DNA from: Saccharospirillum sp043196875
GTDB taxonomy: Bacteria > Pseudomonadota > Gammaproteobacteria > Pseudomonadales > Natronospirillaceae
Reading direction: 5' to 3'
Length of the DNA stretch: 64,000 nt
NCBI RefSeq assembly: GCF_043196875.1
Contig: NZ_JBEBMX010000010.1
Span: forward strand, 1 to 64,000
Notes under the pieces: generated by a model
The model's input: only the letters and a program-made list of their open reading frames with translations
Database searches by the model: none
What the model was told of the DNA's origin: nothing
Made by a program: the position numbers and the translations under genes
In this document: one piece after another, positions 25,264 through 33,397 of the stretch
Position numbering within the stretch: the first letter of the stretch is position 1
How the letters are laid out: each line of letters begins with the position of its first letter

Positions 25264-26934
25264 ATGAGTGACAAGCCGTCCAACTTTCTCGCCACCCTGA
25301 TCGAAGACGACCTGAAAAGTGGTAAGCACGACAAGATCGTGACCCGCTTTCCGCCAGAGCCCAATGGCTATCTACACATTGGTCATGCCAAATCCATCTG
25401 CGTCAATTTCGGTCTGGCCGAGCAATTTGGCGGCGTCTGCAATTTGCGGTTTGACGACACCAATCCGGAAAAAGAAGAGCAGGAATACATCGACTCGATC
25501 AAAGCCGATATTAACTGGCTCGGTTTTGAGTGGGTGGGTAAAGAAAAATACACCTCCGATTATTTTGATCAGTTGTACGACTGGGCGGTCGAGCTGATTA
25601 AAAACGGCGACGCCTACGTCTGTGATCTCAGCGGCGAAGAAGCGCGCGAATACCGCGGCACTTTAACTGAGCCGGGTCGCAACAGTCCTTATCGTGAGCG
25701 CAGCGTCGAGGAAAACCTCGATCTGTTTGCGCGCATGAAAAACGGTGAGTTCGATGACGGAGCCAAATCATTGCGCGCCAAAATCGATATGGCGGCACCG
25801 AATATGAATCTGCGCGATCCGGTGTTGTATCGCATCCGTCGCAAGGAACATCACCAGACCGGCAACAAGTGGTGCATCTATCCGAGCTACGATTTTGCCC
25901 ATGGTCAGTCCGATGCGCTGGAAGGCGTGACGCACTCAATCTGTACGCTGGAATTCGAAGATCACCGTCCGCTTTATGACTGGTTTATCGAAAAACTGCC
26001 GGTGCCGGCGGTACCGCATCAGTACGAATTTGCGCGGCTGAATGTGAACTACACCGTGACTTCCAAGCGCAAGTTGAAGCGTTTGGTAGATGAAGCTGTG
26101 GTCGATGGTTGGGACGACCCGCGTATGCCGACCATCAGTGGTATGCGCCGGCGCGGTATTACCCCAGCGGCGCTGCGTCACTTTGCCGATATGGTCGGCA
26201 CCAGCCGCGCCGGTGGCGTGGTGGACTTGGGTATGCTCGACCATGCCATTCGTGAAGACCTGAACGATAACGCGCCGCGGGCCATGGCGGTGTTGAATCC
26301 GTTGAAGGTGGTGCTGAGCAATTTGCCGGATAATCACCGCGAAGTGTTCACCGCGGCAGGGCATCCAAATCGCAGCGACCTGGGTGAACGCGAGCTGCCG
26401 TTCACCCGCGAAATCTATATCGACCGCTCCGACTTCAATGAAGATTCCAGCCTGTCACGGAAGAAATTCAAGCGACTGGTTTTGGGTGAGTGGGTGCGTT
26501 TGCGCAACGCCTACATCATTCAGGCCGACGAAGTGATCAAGGACGCCAGCGGCGAAATTATTGAGATTCGCGCCACGGCTGTTGAAGGCACCGTCGGCGC
26601 CGATGCACCCGAAGGTGTGCGTCCACGCGGGGTGATTCACTGGGTATCGGCGAGCGAAGGTTTGCCGGCGGAAGTGCGTCTCTATGACCGATTGTTCGAT
26701 CACGAAACCCCGGATCGTGGTGGTGATGATTTTATGCAGTACATCAACGCTGAATCTCTGGCGACACTCAGTAACTGTGTGGTCGAGCCCAGCCTGGCGC
26801 AGGCCGCACCGGAAGCTGCCTTCCAGTTTGAGCGCGAAGGGTATTTTGTGCTCGACCGCTATGACGGCGGCAACGGCAAACTGGTGTTTAACAAGACCAT
26901 CGGTTTGAAGGAAACCTGGACTCGAAAAGTATAA
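25264..26934 (+). CDS. glnS: Glutaminyl-tRNA synthetase
   Basis: A 556-residue class I aminoacyl-tRNA synthetase that charges tRNA-Gln with glutamine. The nucleotide-binding motif is HIGHAKS (about residues 38-44) after RFPPEPNGYL, and the KMSKS equivalent is VTSKRKLKR, where many homologues have VMSKRKL. Core stretches such as RFDDTNPEKE and LYDWFIEKLPVP are typical. Anticodon-binding beta-barrels fill the C-terminal half. The length matches E. coli GlnS (about 554). It is a single gene; an HD-GYP gene follows after 84 bp. Confidence 0.97.
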   Translation: MSDKPSNFLATLIEDDLKSGKHDKIVTRFPPEPNGYLHIGHAKSICVNFGLAEQFGGVCNLRFDDTNPEKEEQEYIDSIKADINWLGFEWVGKEKYTSDYFDQLYDWAVELIKNGDAYVCDLSGEEAREYRGTLTEPGRNSPYRERSVEENLDLFARMKNGEFDDGAKSLRAKIDMAAPNMNLRDPVLYRIRRKEHHQTGNKWCIYPSYDFAHGQSDALEGVTHSICTLEFEDHRPLYDWFIEKLPVPAVPHQYEFARLNVNYTVTSKRKLKRLVDEAVVDGWDDPRMPTISGMRRRGITPAALRHFADMVGTSRAGGVVDLGMLDHAIREDLNDNAPRAMAVLNPLKVVLSNLPDNHREVFTAAGHPNRSDLGERELPFTREIYIDRSDFNEDSSLSRKKFKRLVLGEWVRLRNAYIIQADEVIKDASGEIIEIRATAVEGTVGADAPEGVRPRGVIHWVSASEGLPAEVRLYDRLFDHETPDRGGDDFMQYINAESLATLSNCVVEPSLAQAAPEAAFQFEREGYFVLDRYDGGNGKLVFNKTIGLKETWTRKV

Positions 26935-26982
26935 AAATTGATCAGTAATCTTTCTTATTGCGGATAATTTTTGTACTAGACT

Positions 26983-27009
26983 TGACCCGAAAAAGGAGTT
27001 TTTGGGTCA
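26983..27009 (+). promoter_or_regulatory. Hairpin in the leader of the HD-GYP gene
   Basis: TGACCC (26983-26988) plus AAAAA (26990-26994) pair with TTTTT (26999-27003) plus GGGTCA (27004-27009), leaving GGAG in the loop and one bulged G. The weak SD-like AGG next to the start codon lies at the edge of the right arm, so the hairpin could affect translation. Confidence 0.5.
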
Positions 27010-27018
27010 GGTTCACCG

Positions 27019-28224
27019 ATGATCAAACGTATTCCTATCCGCAGCCTTAAAGTCGGAATGTACATTTCCGACATGAATACTGATTGGATTCCGCACTACA
27101 ACTACAGTCGTCGCGGCAAAATCGGCTCCGACCTTGTGGTCGAAAAAATCCGCAAGCTCGGCGTTCGCGAAGTCTATATCGATACCAGTAAAGGCCTGGA
27201 TTCACCCGATGGCGTGCCCTGGGATGAGATCGAGCGCGACAACCACGCTCAGTTGCTCAAGGTTGGTGAGCAGACACCCTACAACCGTCCGCGCGTTGAA
27301 CTGGCCAGCGAACGCGACCACGCCGATGCATTACACGGCGAAGCCAAAACCCTGATCAACACCCTGATGGCGGACGTTAAACTGGGCCGCGCCATCGATA
27401 TGGGTTCGGTTAATGGGGTCGCCGAGAGTTTACTGGAGTCGGTGTTTCGCAATCACAACGCCCTAACTTGTCTCGGTCGCATCCGTCATAAAGATTCCTA
27501 TTTGATGGAGCACTCGGTGAATTTGTCGGTGCTGATGTCGGTCTACGGTCGTTATCGCAAATTACCCTACGAGGTACTGCACCAGATTATGGTCGGCGCT
27601 TTGTTGCACGACATCGGCAAGACGATGATTCCCGATGAGGTCTTGCACAAACCCGATCGGCTCAATGACGAAGAATTCGAAATCATTAAACGTCACGCTC
27701 TGTACAGTAAGGAAATTTTGGAGCAGACCGAGGGCGTGTCCGAGCTGACTATTCAGGTTGCCGCTCAACATCACGAAAAAATGGATGGCAGTGGTTATCC
27801 ATTTGGACTCAATGGCGAGCAAATCAGCGAATACGGACGCATGACGGCCATCGTCGATGTTTATGACGCCATTACCGCCGATCGTGTCTATCACCGGGGT
27901 ATTCCACCAACGGCTGCCATGAAGAAGCTCATTGAATGGAGTGATCATCATCTGGACCGGAAACTGGTGGATATTTTTATCCAGTGTATGGGGATTTACC
28001 CGGTCGGTTCTTTGGTGGAAATGAACAGCGGTTTGATGGGCGTCGTGATCGAAATCAATGAACACGATCAGATGACGCCAACCGTACGCCTGTTTCAGAG
28101 TTATCGATCCGGTCAGCCGGTTCCCTGGCGAGTGCTGGACTTATCGGTTCCGGGCTGTCAGGACGCTATTAAACGCGCGCTCGATCCACTGAAAGAAGGC
28201 GTGCAACTGGCGCAGTACATCTGA
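27019..28224 (+). CDS. Cyclic di-GMP phosphodiesterase, DUF3391 plus HD-GYP
   Basis: A 401-residue cytoplasmic protein. The N-terminal DUF3391 domain (about 1-120) begins with IPIRSLKVGMYI and the HD-GYP domain occupies about 150-330. Catalytic metal residues are present: HD at 197-198 in LLHDIGKTMIPDEVLHK, then HHEKMDGSGYP, which holds the GYP signature. Such enzymes hydrolyse cyclic di-GMP, favouring motility over biofilm. The start is fixed by the DUF3391 N-terminus. It is preceded by a leader hairpin and lies after glnS on the same strand; it is probably independent. Confidence 0.93.
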   Translation: MIKRIPIRSLKVGMYISDMNTDWIPHYNYSRRGKIGSDLVVEKIRKLGVREVYIDTSKGLDSPDGVPWDEIERDNHAQLLKVGEQTPYNRPRVELASERDHADALHGEAKTLINTLMADVKLGRAIDMGSVNGVAESLLESVFRNHNALTCLGRIRHKDSYLMEHSVNLSVLMSVYGRYRKLPYEVLHQIMVGALLHDIGKTMIPDEVLHKPDRLNDEEFEIIKRHALYSKEILEQTEGVSELTIQVAAQHHEKMDGSGYPFGLNGEQISEYGRMTAIVDVYDAITADRVYHRGIPPTAAMKKLIEWSDHHLDRKLVDIFIQCMGIYPVGSLVEMNSGLMGVVIEINEHDQMTPTVRLFQSYRSGQPVPWRVLDLSVPGCQDAIKRALDPLKEGVQLAQYI

Positions 28225-28239
28225 TCGAGGTCGGTGGTG

Positions 28240-28575
28240 CTACTGGTCCTGACCAGGCTTGCCGAGCGCTTCGTCGATGCTATCAATAATGTGCAGTAAT
28301 TGATGGGCGGGCAGGTCGCGTTGCTGATCAAAATACTGATCGGCGTAGGGCTTAACCAGCGCACCACAGGGCAGGGCTCTGTCGGCTTCAAGCAGTGCAC
28401 GCAGGCGTTGGATGTAGATCCATTGCAACCACTGTGGCAGCGTCAGCGTATCGACCGCAAAGGGCGCAGTGCTGGCCAGGGCTTCGGCGCTGGGTGGAAC
28501 GTCACTCCACAAATTCAGCCGACGCAGTTCGGTTTCCAGGTTGTCCAGTAAAGTTGCAATCTGAGCCACTGTCAC
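28240..28575 (-). CDS. YqcC family protein (DUF446)
   Basis: A 111-residue soluble, all-helical small protein of the YqcC/DUF446 family, of unknown function. The conserved part is LPQWLQWIYIQRLRALLEAD followed by LPCGALVKPYADQYF. In other gammaproteobacteria yqcC often sits beside the pseudouridine synthase truC; truC is not next to it here. It converges with the HD-GYP gene (15-bp gap) and is divergent from the DUF3549 gene. Confidence 0.85.
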   Translation of the reverse strand: MTVAQIATLLDNLETELRRLNLWSDVPPSAEALASTAPFAVDTLTLPQWLQWIYIQRLRALLEADRALPCGALVKPYADQYFDQQRDLPAHQLLHIIDSIDEALGKPGQDQ

Positions 28576-28696
28576 TCCGGTGGTTTCGGTTATTGATAAA
28601 ATGATTCGCGCTGAATTCTAGCGGTAACCGTCGAATCTGTCAGGCCGGCGGTTGAGCGTGTAGAATCGGCCCCGCTTTTTAACCAGTGTAGACAAA

Positions 28697-29716
28697 ATGC
28701 AAGCCCCCACACGCCTCGGTGAATTTCTCGATCAAAGCGGTGCGCGCTACCGCTTGTTCGATCTCGGCAGTCAGTTAAGACGTCTGCCCCGTGAAGACTG
28801 GCAACGCTTTGATCAAGGCGGTGCCTATCCTTATCCCTATCTCAATCATGCCTGGTTGGTGTTGCTGTTGTGGCATCCGGATAATCGTCAGCAGCACGCC
28901 ATCTGGTTTATGAAATTACCACTGGATGAACAGGCCGGTTTGCCGGCGCCCATTGCGGCGGATGTGTTGAACCGTTTAATGAAAGCGCTCGCTACCTCTG
29001 ATGCCGATGAGCGCCAACGCCTGTTGACCGACCATCCGTATCAGTTCAAACCGGACGACCCCAAGATGGCCGCGCTGCATGCGCGCGCCGGTCGTATTCT
29101 CGGTGCGCCGCCGAGTCAATATTATGACGACGCTTATAACTATCTGCTCGGTTCGGCCCAACCGGATAGCTGGCAGGCCATAGGTCTGCAAGGCATCGCC
29201 GAGGTGTTGGAGTTGGCCGATGACAAGGCGCAAAAACAGCTGGCACAACGGCTGACTCAGTTGCCGCTGGAACCACGGCTGCAGGTATTGCAAATGCTGG
29301 AACATCATCGTCCGGTGTTGGCCTTGACCGAGACCATCATTGCGCTGGCTGATGCTCAGGCGGAGGTCGCGCAGGATACCGCGGCGCTGCGTGCTTTATC
29401 GCAAAGTGATGCCATTGGTCTGTTGCGGGGCTTTATCAGTCGGGCGCTGAATCGCCATCCGGATGCGCTCGATCTGGTACTGGCGTTATTGAGCCGACAT
29501 CCAGCTTTACTCGACGATACCGACTTGAGTCTGGTGGCGTTAGATCGTCTGGCGCAGCTGGCCGATCAGGATGGCTTTAATCGAGTGGTGCAGGGTTTGG
29601 CGTTACAACCCGGTTTGGCCGGTTTGGTGTTGCAGGTGATGCGTCACCCTAATCGATCAGAACGACTGGCCGTTGCCATGGGTGGTTTGCTGGATGCCAA
29701 GCGGAGTGTGCAATGA
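28697..29716 (+). CDS. DUF3549 family protein
   Basis: A 339-residue soluble protein of unknown function, restricted to gammaproteobacteria. The N-terminal signature reads LGEFLDQSGARYRLFDLGSQ, then YPYPYLNHAWL. The remainder is mainly helical with repeated leucine-rich pairs, perhaps a HEAT-like solenoid (inference). The stop overlaps the YchJ start by 4 bp (ATGA), so the pair forms an operon. Confidence 0.85.
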   Translation: MQAPTRLGEFLDQSGARYRLFDLGSQLRRLPREDWQRFDQGGAYPYPYLNHAWLVLLLWHPDNRQQHAIWFMKLPLDEQAGLPAPIAADVLNRLMKALATSDADERQRLLTDHPYQFKPDDPKMAALHARAGRILGAPPSQYYDDAYNYLLGSAQPDSWQAIGLQGIAEVLELADDKAQKQLAQRLTQLPLEPRLQVLQMLEHHRPVLALTETIIALADAQAEVAQDTAALRALSQSDAIGLLRGFISRALNRHPDALDLVLALLSRHPALLDDTDLSLVALDRLAQLADQDGFNRVVQGLALQPGLAGLVLQVMRHPNRSERLAVAMGGLLDAKRSVQ

Positions 29717-30099
29717 GCGCCTGTCCTTGCGGTCGTCCGGCCGATTACCGTCAGTGTTGTGGTCGGTATCTTGAGCAAGGCGCCACAGTGCCAGACTGTG
29801 AAACGCTGATGCGCAGTCGTTATACCGCCTTTGTTCGACAAGACTTGTCGTACTTGTTAGCGAGTTGGCATCCAACGAGCTGTCCGGATTTGCAACCGGC
29901 TGATCTGGAAGGGTCGACCTGGCTGGGGTTAGAAGTGCTGCGCAGCAAGACCGGTTTTAAAAAAGGTTACGTCGAATTCCGTGCGCGCTATCGCGATGAA
30001 CATAAAACCGAACACAGCCTGCACGAAATTTCCCGTTTTACGCAGCATAAAAAGCGTTGGGTTTATCTGGATGAAATTGACGCCTGGCCGGGCGATTAA
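29713..30099 (+). CDS. YchJ family SEC-C motif protein
   Basis: A 128-residue protein of the YchJ/UPF0225 family. The N-terminus is a zinc-binding SEC-C-type motif (CPCGRPADYRQCCGRY), followed by an NTF2-like domain with AETLMRSRYTAFV-like residues (ETLMRSRYTAFVRQD) and a C-terminal KKRWVYLDE. Function unknown. It is translationally coupled to the upstream DUF3549 gene and converges with the GNAT gene, overlapping by 4 bp. Confidence 0.88.
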   Translation: MSACPCGRPADYRQCCGRYLEQGATVPDCETLMRSRYTAFVRQDLSYLLASWHPTSCPDLQPADLEGSTWLGLEVLRSKTGFKKGYVEFRARYRDEHKTEHSLHEISRFTQHKKRWVYLDEIDAWPGD

Positions 30100-30497
30100 T
30101 CAGTGCGCTGCATCAGATTATTTGGCTCGGTAACCGTTTCAAAACCATAGCGTTGGTACAGGCTGGCGGCCGTCTTGGTGGCCAGCATAAAGCGACGTAA
30201 TCCTTGCAGCCGTTCATCAGCCAATATCGCTTCAATCAAGAGTTTTCCCAGCCCCTGTCCTTGTGCCTGCGGCACAATAAAAACATCGGCGAGATAGGCA
30301 AAGTGCACCTGATCGGTAGTGACGCGGGCAAAACCAATTTGCTGACCGTCGCGGTAAATTCCCCAACATAATGAATGTTCAATGGCACGGGCAACGCGTT
30401 CGCGCGTAATACCCGGGCTCCAATAACTGTTGGTCAAAAAGTCGTGAATCACATCCAGGTCAAGACGGTTTTTATCGCTGCTGATGTCGATGGTCAT
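30096..30497 (-). CDS. GNAT family N-acetyltransferase
   Basis: A 133-residue enzyme of the GNAT fold. The acetyl-CoA binding loop is PQAQGQGLGKLLIEAIL (about 84-100), preceded by YLADVFIVP and followed by the ATKTAASLYQRYGFE motif. The acceptor substrate cannot be told. Its start overlaps the SDR stop by 4 bp, making it the last gene of the minus-strand UDG-SDR-GNAT operon. Confidence 0.85.
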   Translation of the reverse strand: MTIDISSDKNRLDLDVIHDFLTNSYWSPGITRERVARAIEHSLCWGIYRDGQQIGFARVTTDQVHFAYLADVFIVPQAQGQGLGKLLIEAILADERLQGLRRFMLATKTAASLYQRYGFETVTEPNNLMQRTD

Positions 30498-31219
30498 GCC
30501 AGTATCTCGCTCACCGATTTCAATTCGCCGCTGCGGAAAGAGCCCGCAATGATTTGGCTGACGGCAGTGGCAACTCGATCCGGTTGTACCAGTGCTCCCT
30601 GTTGCTGAAAGGCGCGGAATTCTTCCACGTCGGCAAACTGACTGGCGTCGCTGCCACGAATTTCGGCCTGCATTTCGGTGTCGATCAATCCCGGGCTGAT
30701 GCGCAATGTCTGGATAGGATGATCGGCGTTTTGTTGCTCTTCGGCGATCGATTCAGCCAGTCGTTCCAAACCGGATTTTGCCAGACAATACAGACTCCAG
30801 CCGCCGATACCGGTTTGGGCCGCACCCGAGGAAATAACCGCCAGGGTTTTGCGCGCTGGCGCGTCTTGAAAGTGCTGCAGAAATAAACCTGCGGCCGAGA
30901 CATTTAAGGTCAGATTCACATCCAGATTTTGCCACCAATCGCGCGGTACGCTGGAAGACAGCGGACCGATAGGACCGATCTGAGCTGCGTTAAGAATTAC
31001 CACCACCTCATCCCAGTCGCGGCTGGCCTGAACGCGGAATTCAGCGTCGATGACATCGATGGCTGCTTCGCGGCGGCTGAAGTCGGCATCGATATGAGTG
31101 TCGCCGGACCCGGAGCGGGAGAACTCGCGCACCGTCCAGCCTTGTTGTTGATACTGCTTAACCAGTTCGGCGCCGAGACCGCGTGAGCCACCGGTCATCA
31201 GGCAGAGTTTATTACTCAT
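30494..31219 (-). CDS. SDR-family NAD(P)-dependent oxidoreductase
   Basis: A 241-residue short-chain dehydrogenase. The cofactor motif is TGGSRGLG at residues 9-16, the NAA motif is ILNAAQIGP, and the catalytic Ser and YCLAK (YxxxK) are in place; it resembles sepiapterin-reductase-like members. The substrate is not predictable. It overlaps both neighbours by 4 bp (UDG upstream, GNAT downstream), so all three are co-translated from one mRNA. Confidence 0.87.
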   Translation of the reverse strand: MSNKLCLMTGGSRGLGAELVKQYQQQGWTVREFSRSGSGDTHIDADFSRREAAIDVIDAEFRVQASRDWDEVVVILNAAQIGPIGPLSSSVPRDWWQNLDVNLTLNVSAAGLFLQHFQDAPARKTLAVISSGAAQTGIGGWSLYCLAKSGLERLAESIAEEQQNADHPIQTLRISPGLIDTEMQAEIRGSDASQFADVEEFRAFQQQGALVQPDRVATAVSQIIAGSFRSGELKSVSEILA

Positions 31220-31788
31220 CGTTGTTCTCCTAAGGCGTTTGCGACCGCTGTTTTTAAAGGCGGAAGAATATCAGTTTCGAACCAGGGGTTGCGCTTTAGC
31301 CAGGCATTATTGCGTGGGCTGGGGTGCGGCAATGCCTGACGATGGTTATTCAGACCTAGGCGGACCGCGCTGGTCAGATCGGTGGCCTCAGGCCAGTGCC
31401 AGTTCAAGGCGTGGCGGCCAATGATCAGTGTTAACTGCAGGGATGTCAGTTGTTCCAGCAAGGCTTGTCGCCAGGCTGGCGCGCATTCCGGACGCGGCGG
31501 CGCATCGCCACTTTTAGCCCGGCCTGGATAGCAAAAACCCATGGGGATAATGGCGACCTGGGTCGGGTCGTAAAACTGTGTTTGGTCCAAGCCGAGCCAA
31601 GCGCGTAAGCGTTCGCCGCTGGCATCGAGAAACGGCTGACCGGCCTGGTGCGAGCGCAACCCCGGTGCCTGGCCGGCGATCAACAGCCGAGCCCGTCGAT
31701 CGAATTGCAGGATAGGGCGCGGCGGCTCCGGCAACTGAGCCTGACATAGGCGGCAGGCGCGGACTCTGGCTAATAGATCATCGGACAT
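31216..31788 (-). CDS. Uracil-DNA glycosylase family protein
   Basis: A 190-residue protein of the UDG superfamily (COG1573-like). The N-terminal metal-ligand-like cysteines CRLCQ (about 11-15) precede the active-site motif GQAPGLRSHQAGQPFLDASG, and the second motif is HPSPRN. In true UDGs the first motif carries an Asp or Asn and a Tyr; here the motif GQAPG suggests a glycosylase of the family 4/5-like group or a diverged member, so uracil excision is likely but not certain. First gene of the three-gene operon. Confidence 0.8.
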   Translation of the reverse strand: MSDDLLARVRACRLCQAQLPEPPRPILQFDRRARLLIAGQAPGLRSHQAGQPFLDASGERLRAWLGLDQTQFYDPTQVAIIPMGFCYPGRAKSGDAPPRPECAPAWRQALLEQLTSLQLTLIIGRHALNWHWPEATDLTSAVRLGLNNHRQALPHPSPRNNAWLKRNPWFETDILPPLKTAVANALGEQR

Positions 31789-31813
31789 GCGCCCATGATA
31801 ACAAGGTCGGAGC

Positions 31814-32614
31814 CTAATCGGTCAGCAGCAAACCGACCAAGGCTTCGGGTGCATCTTCCTGCACCAGATGACCGGCACCTGCAATCAGTTCTGGTGATGG
31901 TAGCTGCAGTAAGCGTGCGAGTTCCTGACCCTGAGCCGGTGGAATAAAGGTATCTTCAGCGCCCCAGATCAGCCGGGTCGGGCAGGGCGGTTGTTGATAG
32001 AGCGGTTGCAGTTCTTCGATAGCGGCGCTGTTTGACTGCGCAATCCAGCGGTAGAACGCCGCCTGGCCGGCTTCGTCCTGCCATGGCTGGAAGTAGCTTT
32101 GGTGTGCTTCAGCCGATAAGGGTTGGTAGGCCGCATTCTGAATATAGGCCGCAAACATGGCCTGGTGGGCGTAGCTGGGCAGACCGGCGAAGGCCGCTTC
32201 GTGTTCGCGTACATGGGCAAAGAAGGGTGACCCGGAAGGTAATACCGCCACTGCATCCAGCAGCGTCAGTCGGCTCATTTGTGCACCTTCGATAAAGAGC
32301 GCACGCAGAGCTGCCAGACCACCAAAATCGTGTGCCAGCACCTCAGGCTGTGCCAGTTGCCAATGAACGAGCAGGGCTTTTAGCAGCCGTCCCTGTATCT
32401 GCGAGGGCACGTCGGTCGGCTTGTCAGACGCACCGGAGCCGAGCAGATCGAAGAAATAGAGCCGGTAGCGCCGCGCCAGACTGGGCGCAATGCGTCGCCA
32501 GACCTGGCTGGAGAACGGAAAGCCGTGCACCAGTACCAATGCTGGTCCGTTGCCTAAAGTACCCCAGGCGACTGCATGACCCTCGAACTCAAAGTGTCGA
32601 TCCAGATTGAGCAT
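31814..32614 (-). CDS. Alpha/beta-fold hydrolase
   Basis: A 266-residue hydrolase. The HG oxyanion segment LVHGFPFSSQVW (about 29-40) is followed, where the nucleophile elbow is expected, by VLAHDFGGLAALR, with Asp in place of Ser as in haloalkane dehalogenase-like members. The acid Asp and the base histidine (GAGHLVQEDAP) are near the C-terminus, and RLIWGAEDTFIPP is typical. The substrate is unknown. Divergent from an ABATE/CGNR regulator, with a palindromic element between, which suggests it is the regulator's target. Confidence 0.82.
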   Translation of the reverse strand: MLNLDRHFEFEGHAVAWGTLGNGPALVLVHGFPFSSQVWRRIAPSLARRYRLYFFDLLGSGASDKPTDVPSQIQGRLLKALLVHWQLAQPEVLAHDFGGLAALRALFIEGAQMSRLTLLDAVAVLPSGSPFFAHVREHEAAFAGLPSYAHQAMFAAYIQNAAYQPLSAEAHQSYFQPWQDEAGQAAFYRWIAQSNSAAIEELQPLYQQPPCPTRLIWGAEDTFIPPAQGQELARLLQLPSPELIAGAGHLVQEDAPEALVGLLLTD

Positions 32615-32631
32615 TGCCTTCTCCTGTAACT

Positions 32632-32648
32632 ATTAAATTCAATTTAAT
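32632..32648. promoter_or_regulatory. Perfect 17-bp palindrome in the hydrolase/CGNR intergenic region
   Basis: ATTAAATT-C-AATTTAAT lies 18-34 bp before the hydrolase start and 56-72 bp before the CGNR gene start, within an AT-rich segment. Position and symmetry suit an operator for a dimeric repressor. Confidence 0.6.
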
Positions 32649-32703
32649 GGTATTTGAGATAACAAAGATTGCAACCGTTAATAAAAATTTATAGGTTACA
32701 GTC

Positions 32704-33291
32704 ATGAAGTACGCATGGCAGACCTTAGCGCCCTTCGGTGGGCATCCTTTTCTCGACTTCCTCAACAGCATTGATGAGGAGGATAAGCAGCGTTCAGCCA
32801 GTGCATTGCCGGATTGGCCGGCTTTGCTGAGCTGGGCGGTGACCTTTGAATTGCTGGATCAGCAGGAAGCCAGCGAACTGCAAACCTGGCCCGATAAGCG
32901 CGCCGATGCGGAATATCAGCGCTTGCTCGAACTGCGGGAAACCGGCTACCGCGTTTTCAGTGCGCTGGCGGCTCAGCGTGAACCCGATGCAACCGATCTG
33001 GATGAGTTGGCGCAGACGGCTGCCATGGCGGTGGTGGCGTCAAAGCTGGTGGCTCAGGATGGTAAGGCGCTCAATTGGCAGGTCGATCGCACCGCCAAGC
33101 AGAGTTTGGTGGCTGTTCGATTAGGGCTTGAGTTGTTGGATCTGTTGTCGCATTCCGATTTGTCTCGGCTCAAAGAATGCGGTCGCTGCACCGGTTTGTT
33201 TCTCGATCATGGTCGCGGCCGCGGCCGTCGTTGGTGTCGTATGCAAAGCTGTGGCAACCGCGAAAAGGTGGCCCGGCATAGAGCGCGTTGA
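32704..33291 (+). CDS. ABATE/CGNR zinc-finger protein, putative transcription regulator
   Basis: A 195-residue protein. The N-terminal ABATE-like part begins FGGHPFLDFLNS; the C-terminal zinc finger has two Cys (CGRCTGLFLDHGRG) then WCRMQSCGNREK, the CGNR motif. Proteins of this type are thought to be DNA-binding regulators, known mainly from stress-related loci in actinobacteria and proteobacteria. It is divergent from an alpha/beta hydrolase gene, with a palindrome between them. The target is inferred from position only. Confidence 0.85.
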   Translation: MKYAWQTLAPFGGHPFLDFLNSIDEEDKQRSASALPDWPALLSWAVTFELLDQQEASELQTWPDKRADAEYQRLLELRETGYRVFSALAAQREPDATDLDELAQTAAMAVVASKLVAQDGKALNWQVDRTAKQSLVAVRLGLELLDLLSHSDLSRLKECGRCTGLFLDHGRGRGRRWCRMQSCGNREKVARHRAR

Positions 33292-33397
33292 TAAAAAACC
33301 AACCAAGGTGGAAAGCGCTGGTTTCAGGCCTTGAAATAGTTGACCAAAGCACTCAGGTATAGCGCCAGTTCAGTTCGCTTCACCTGCCGAGGTACGC

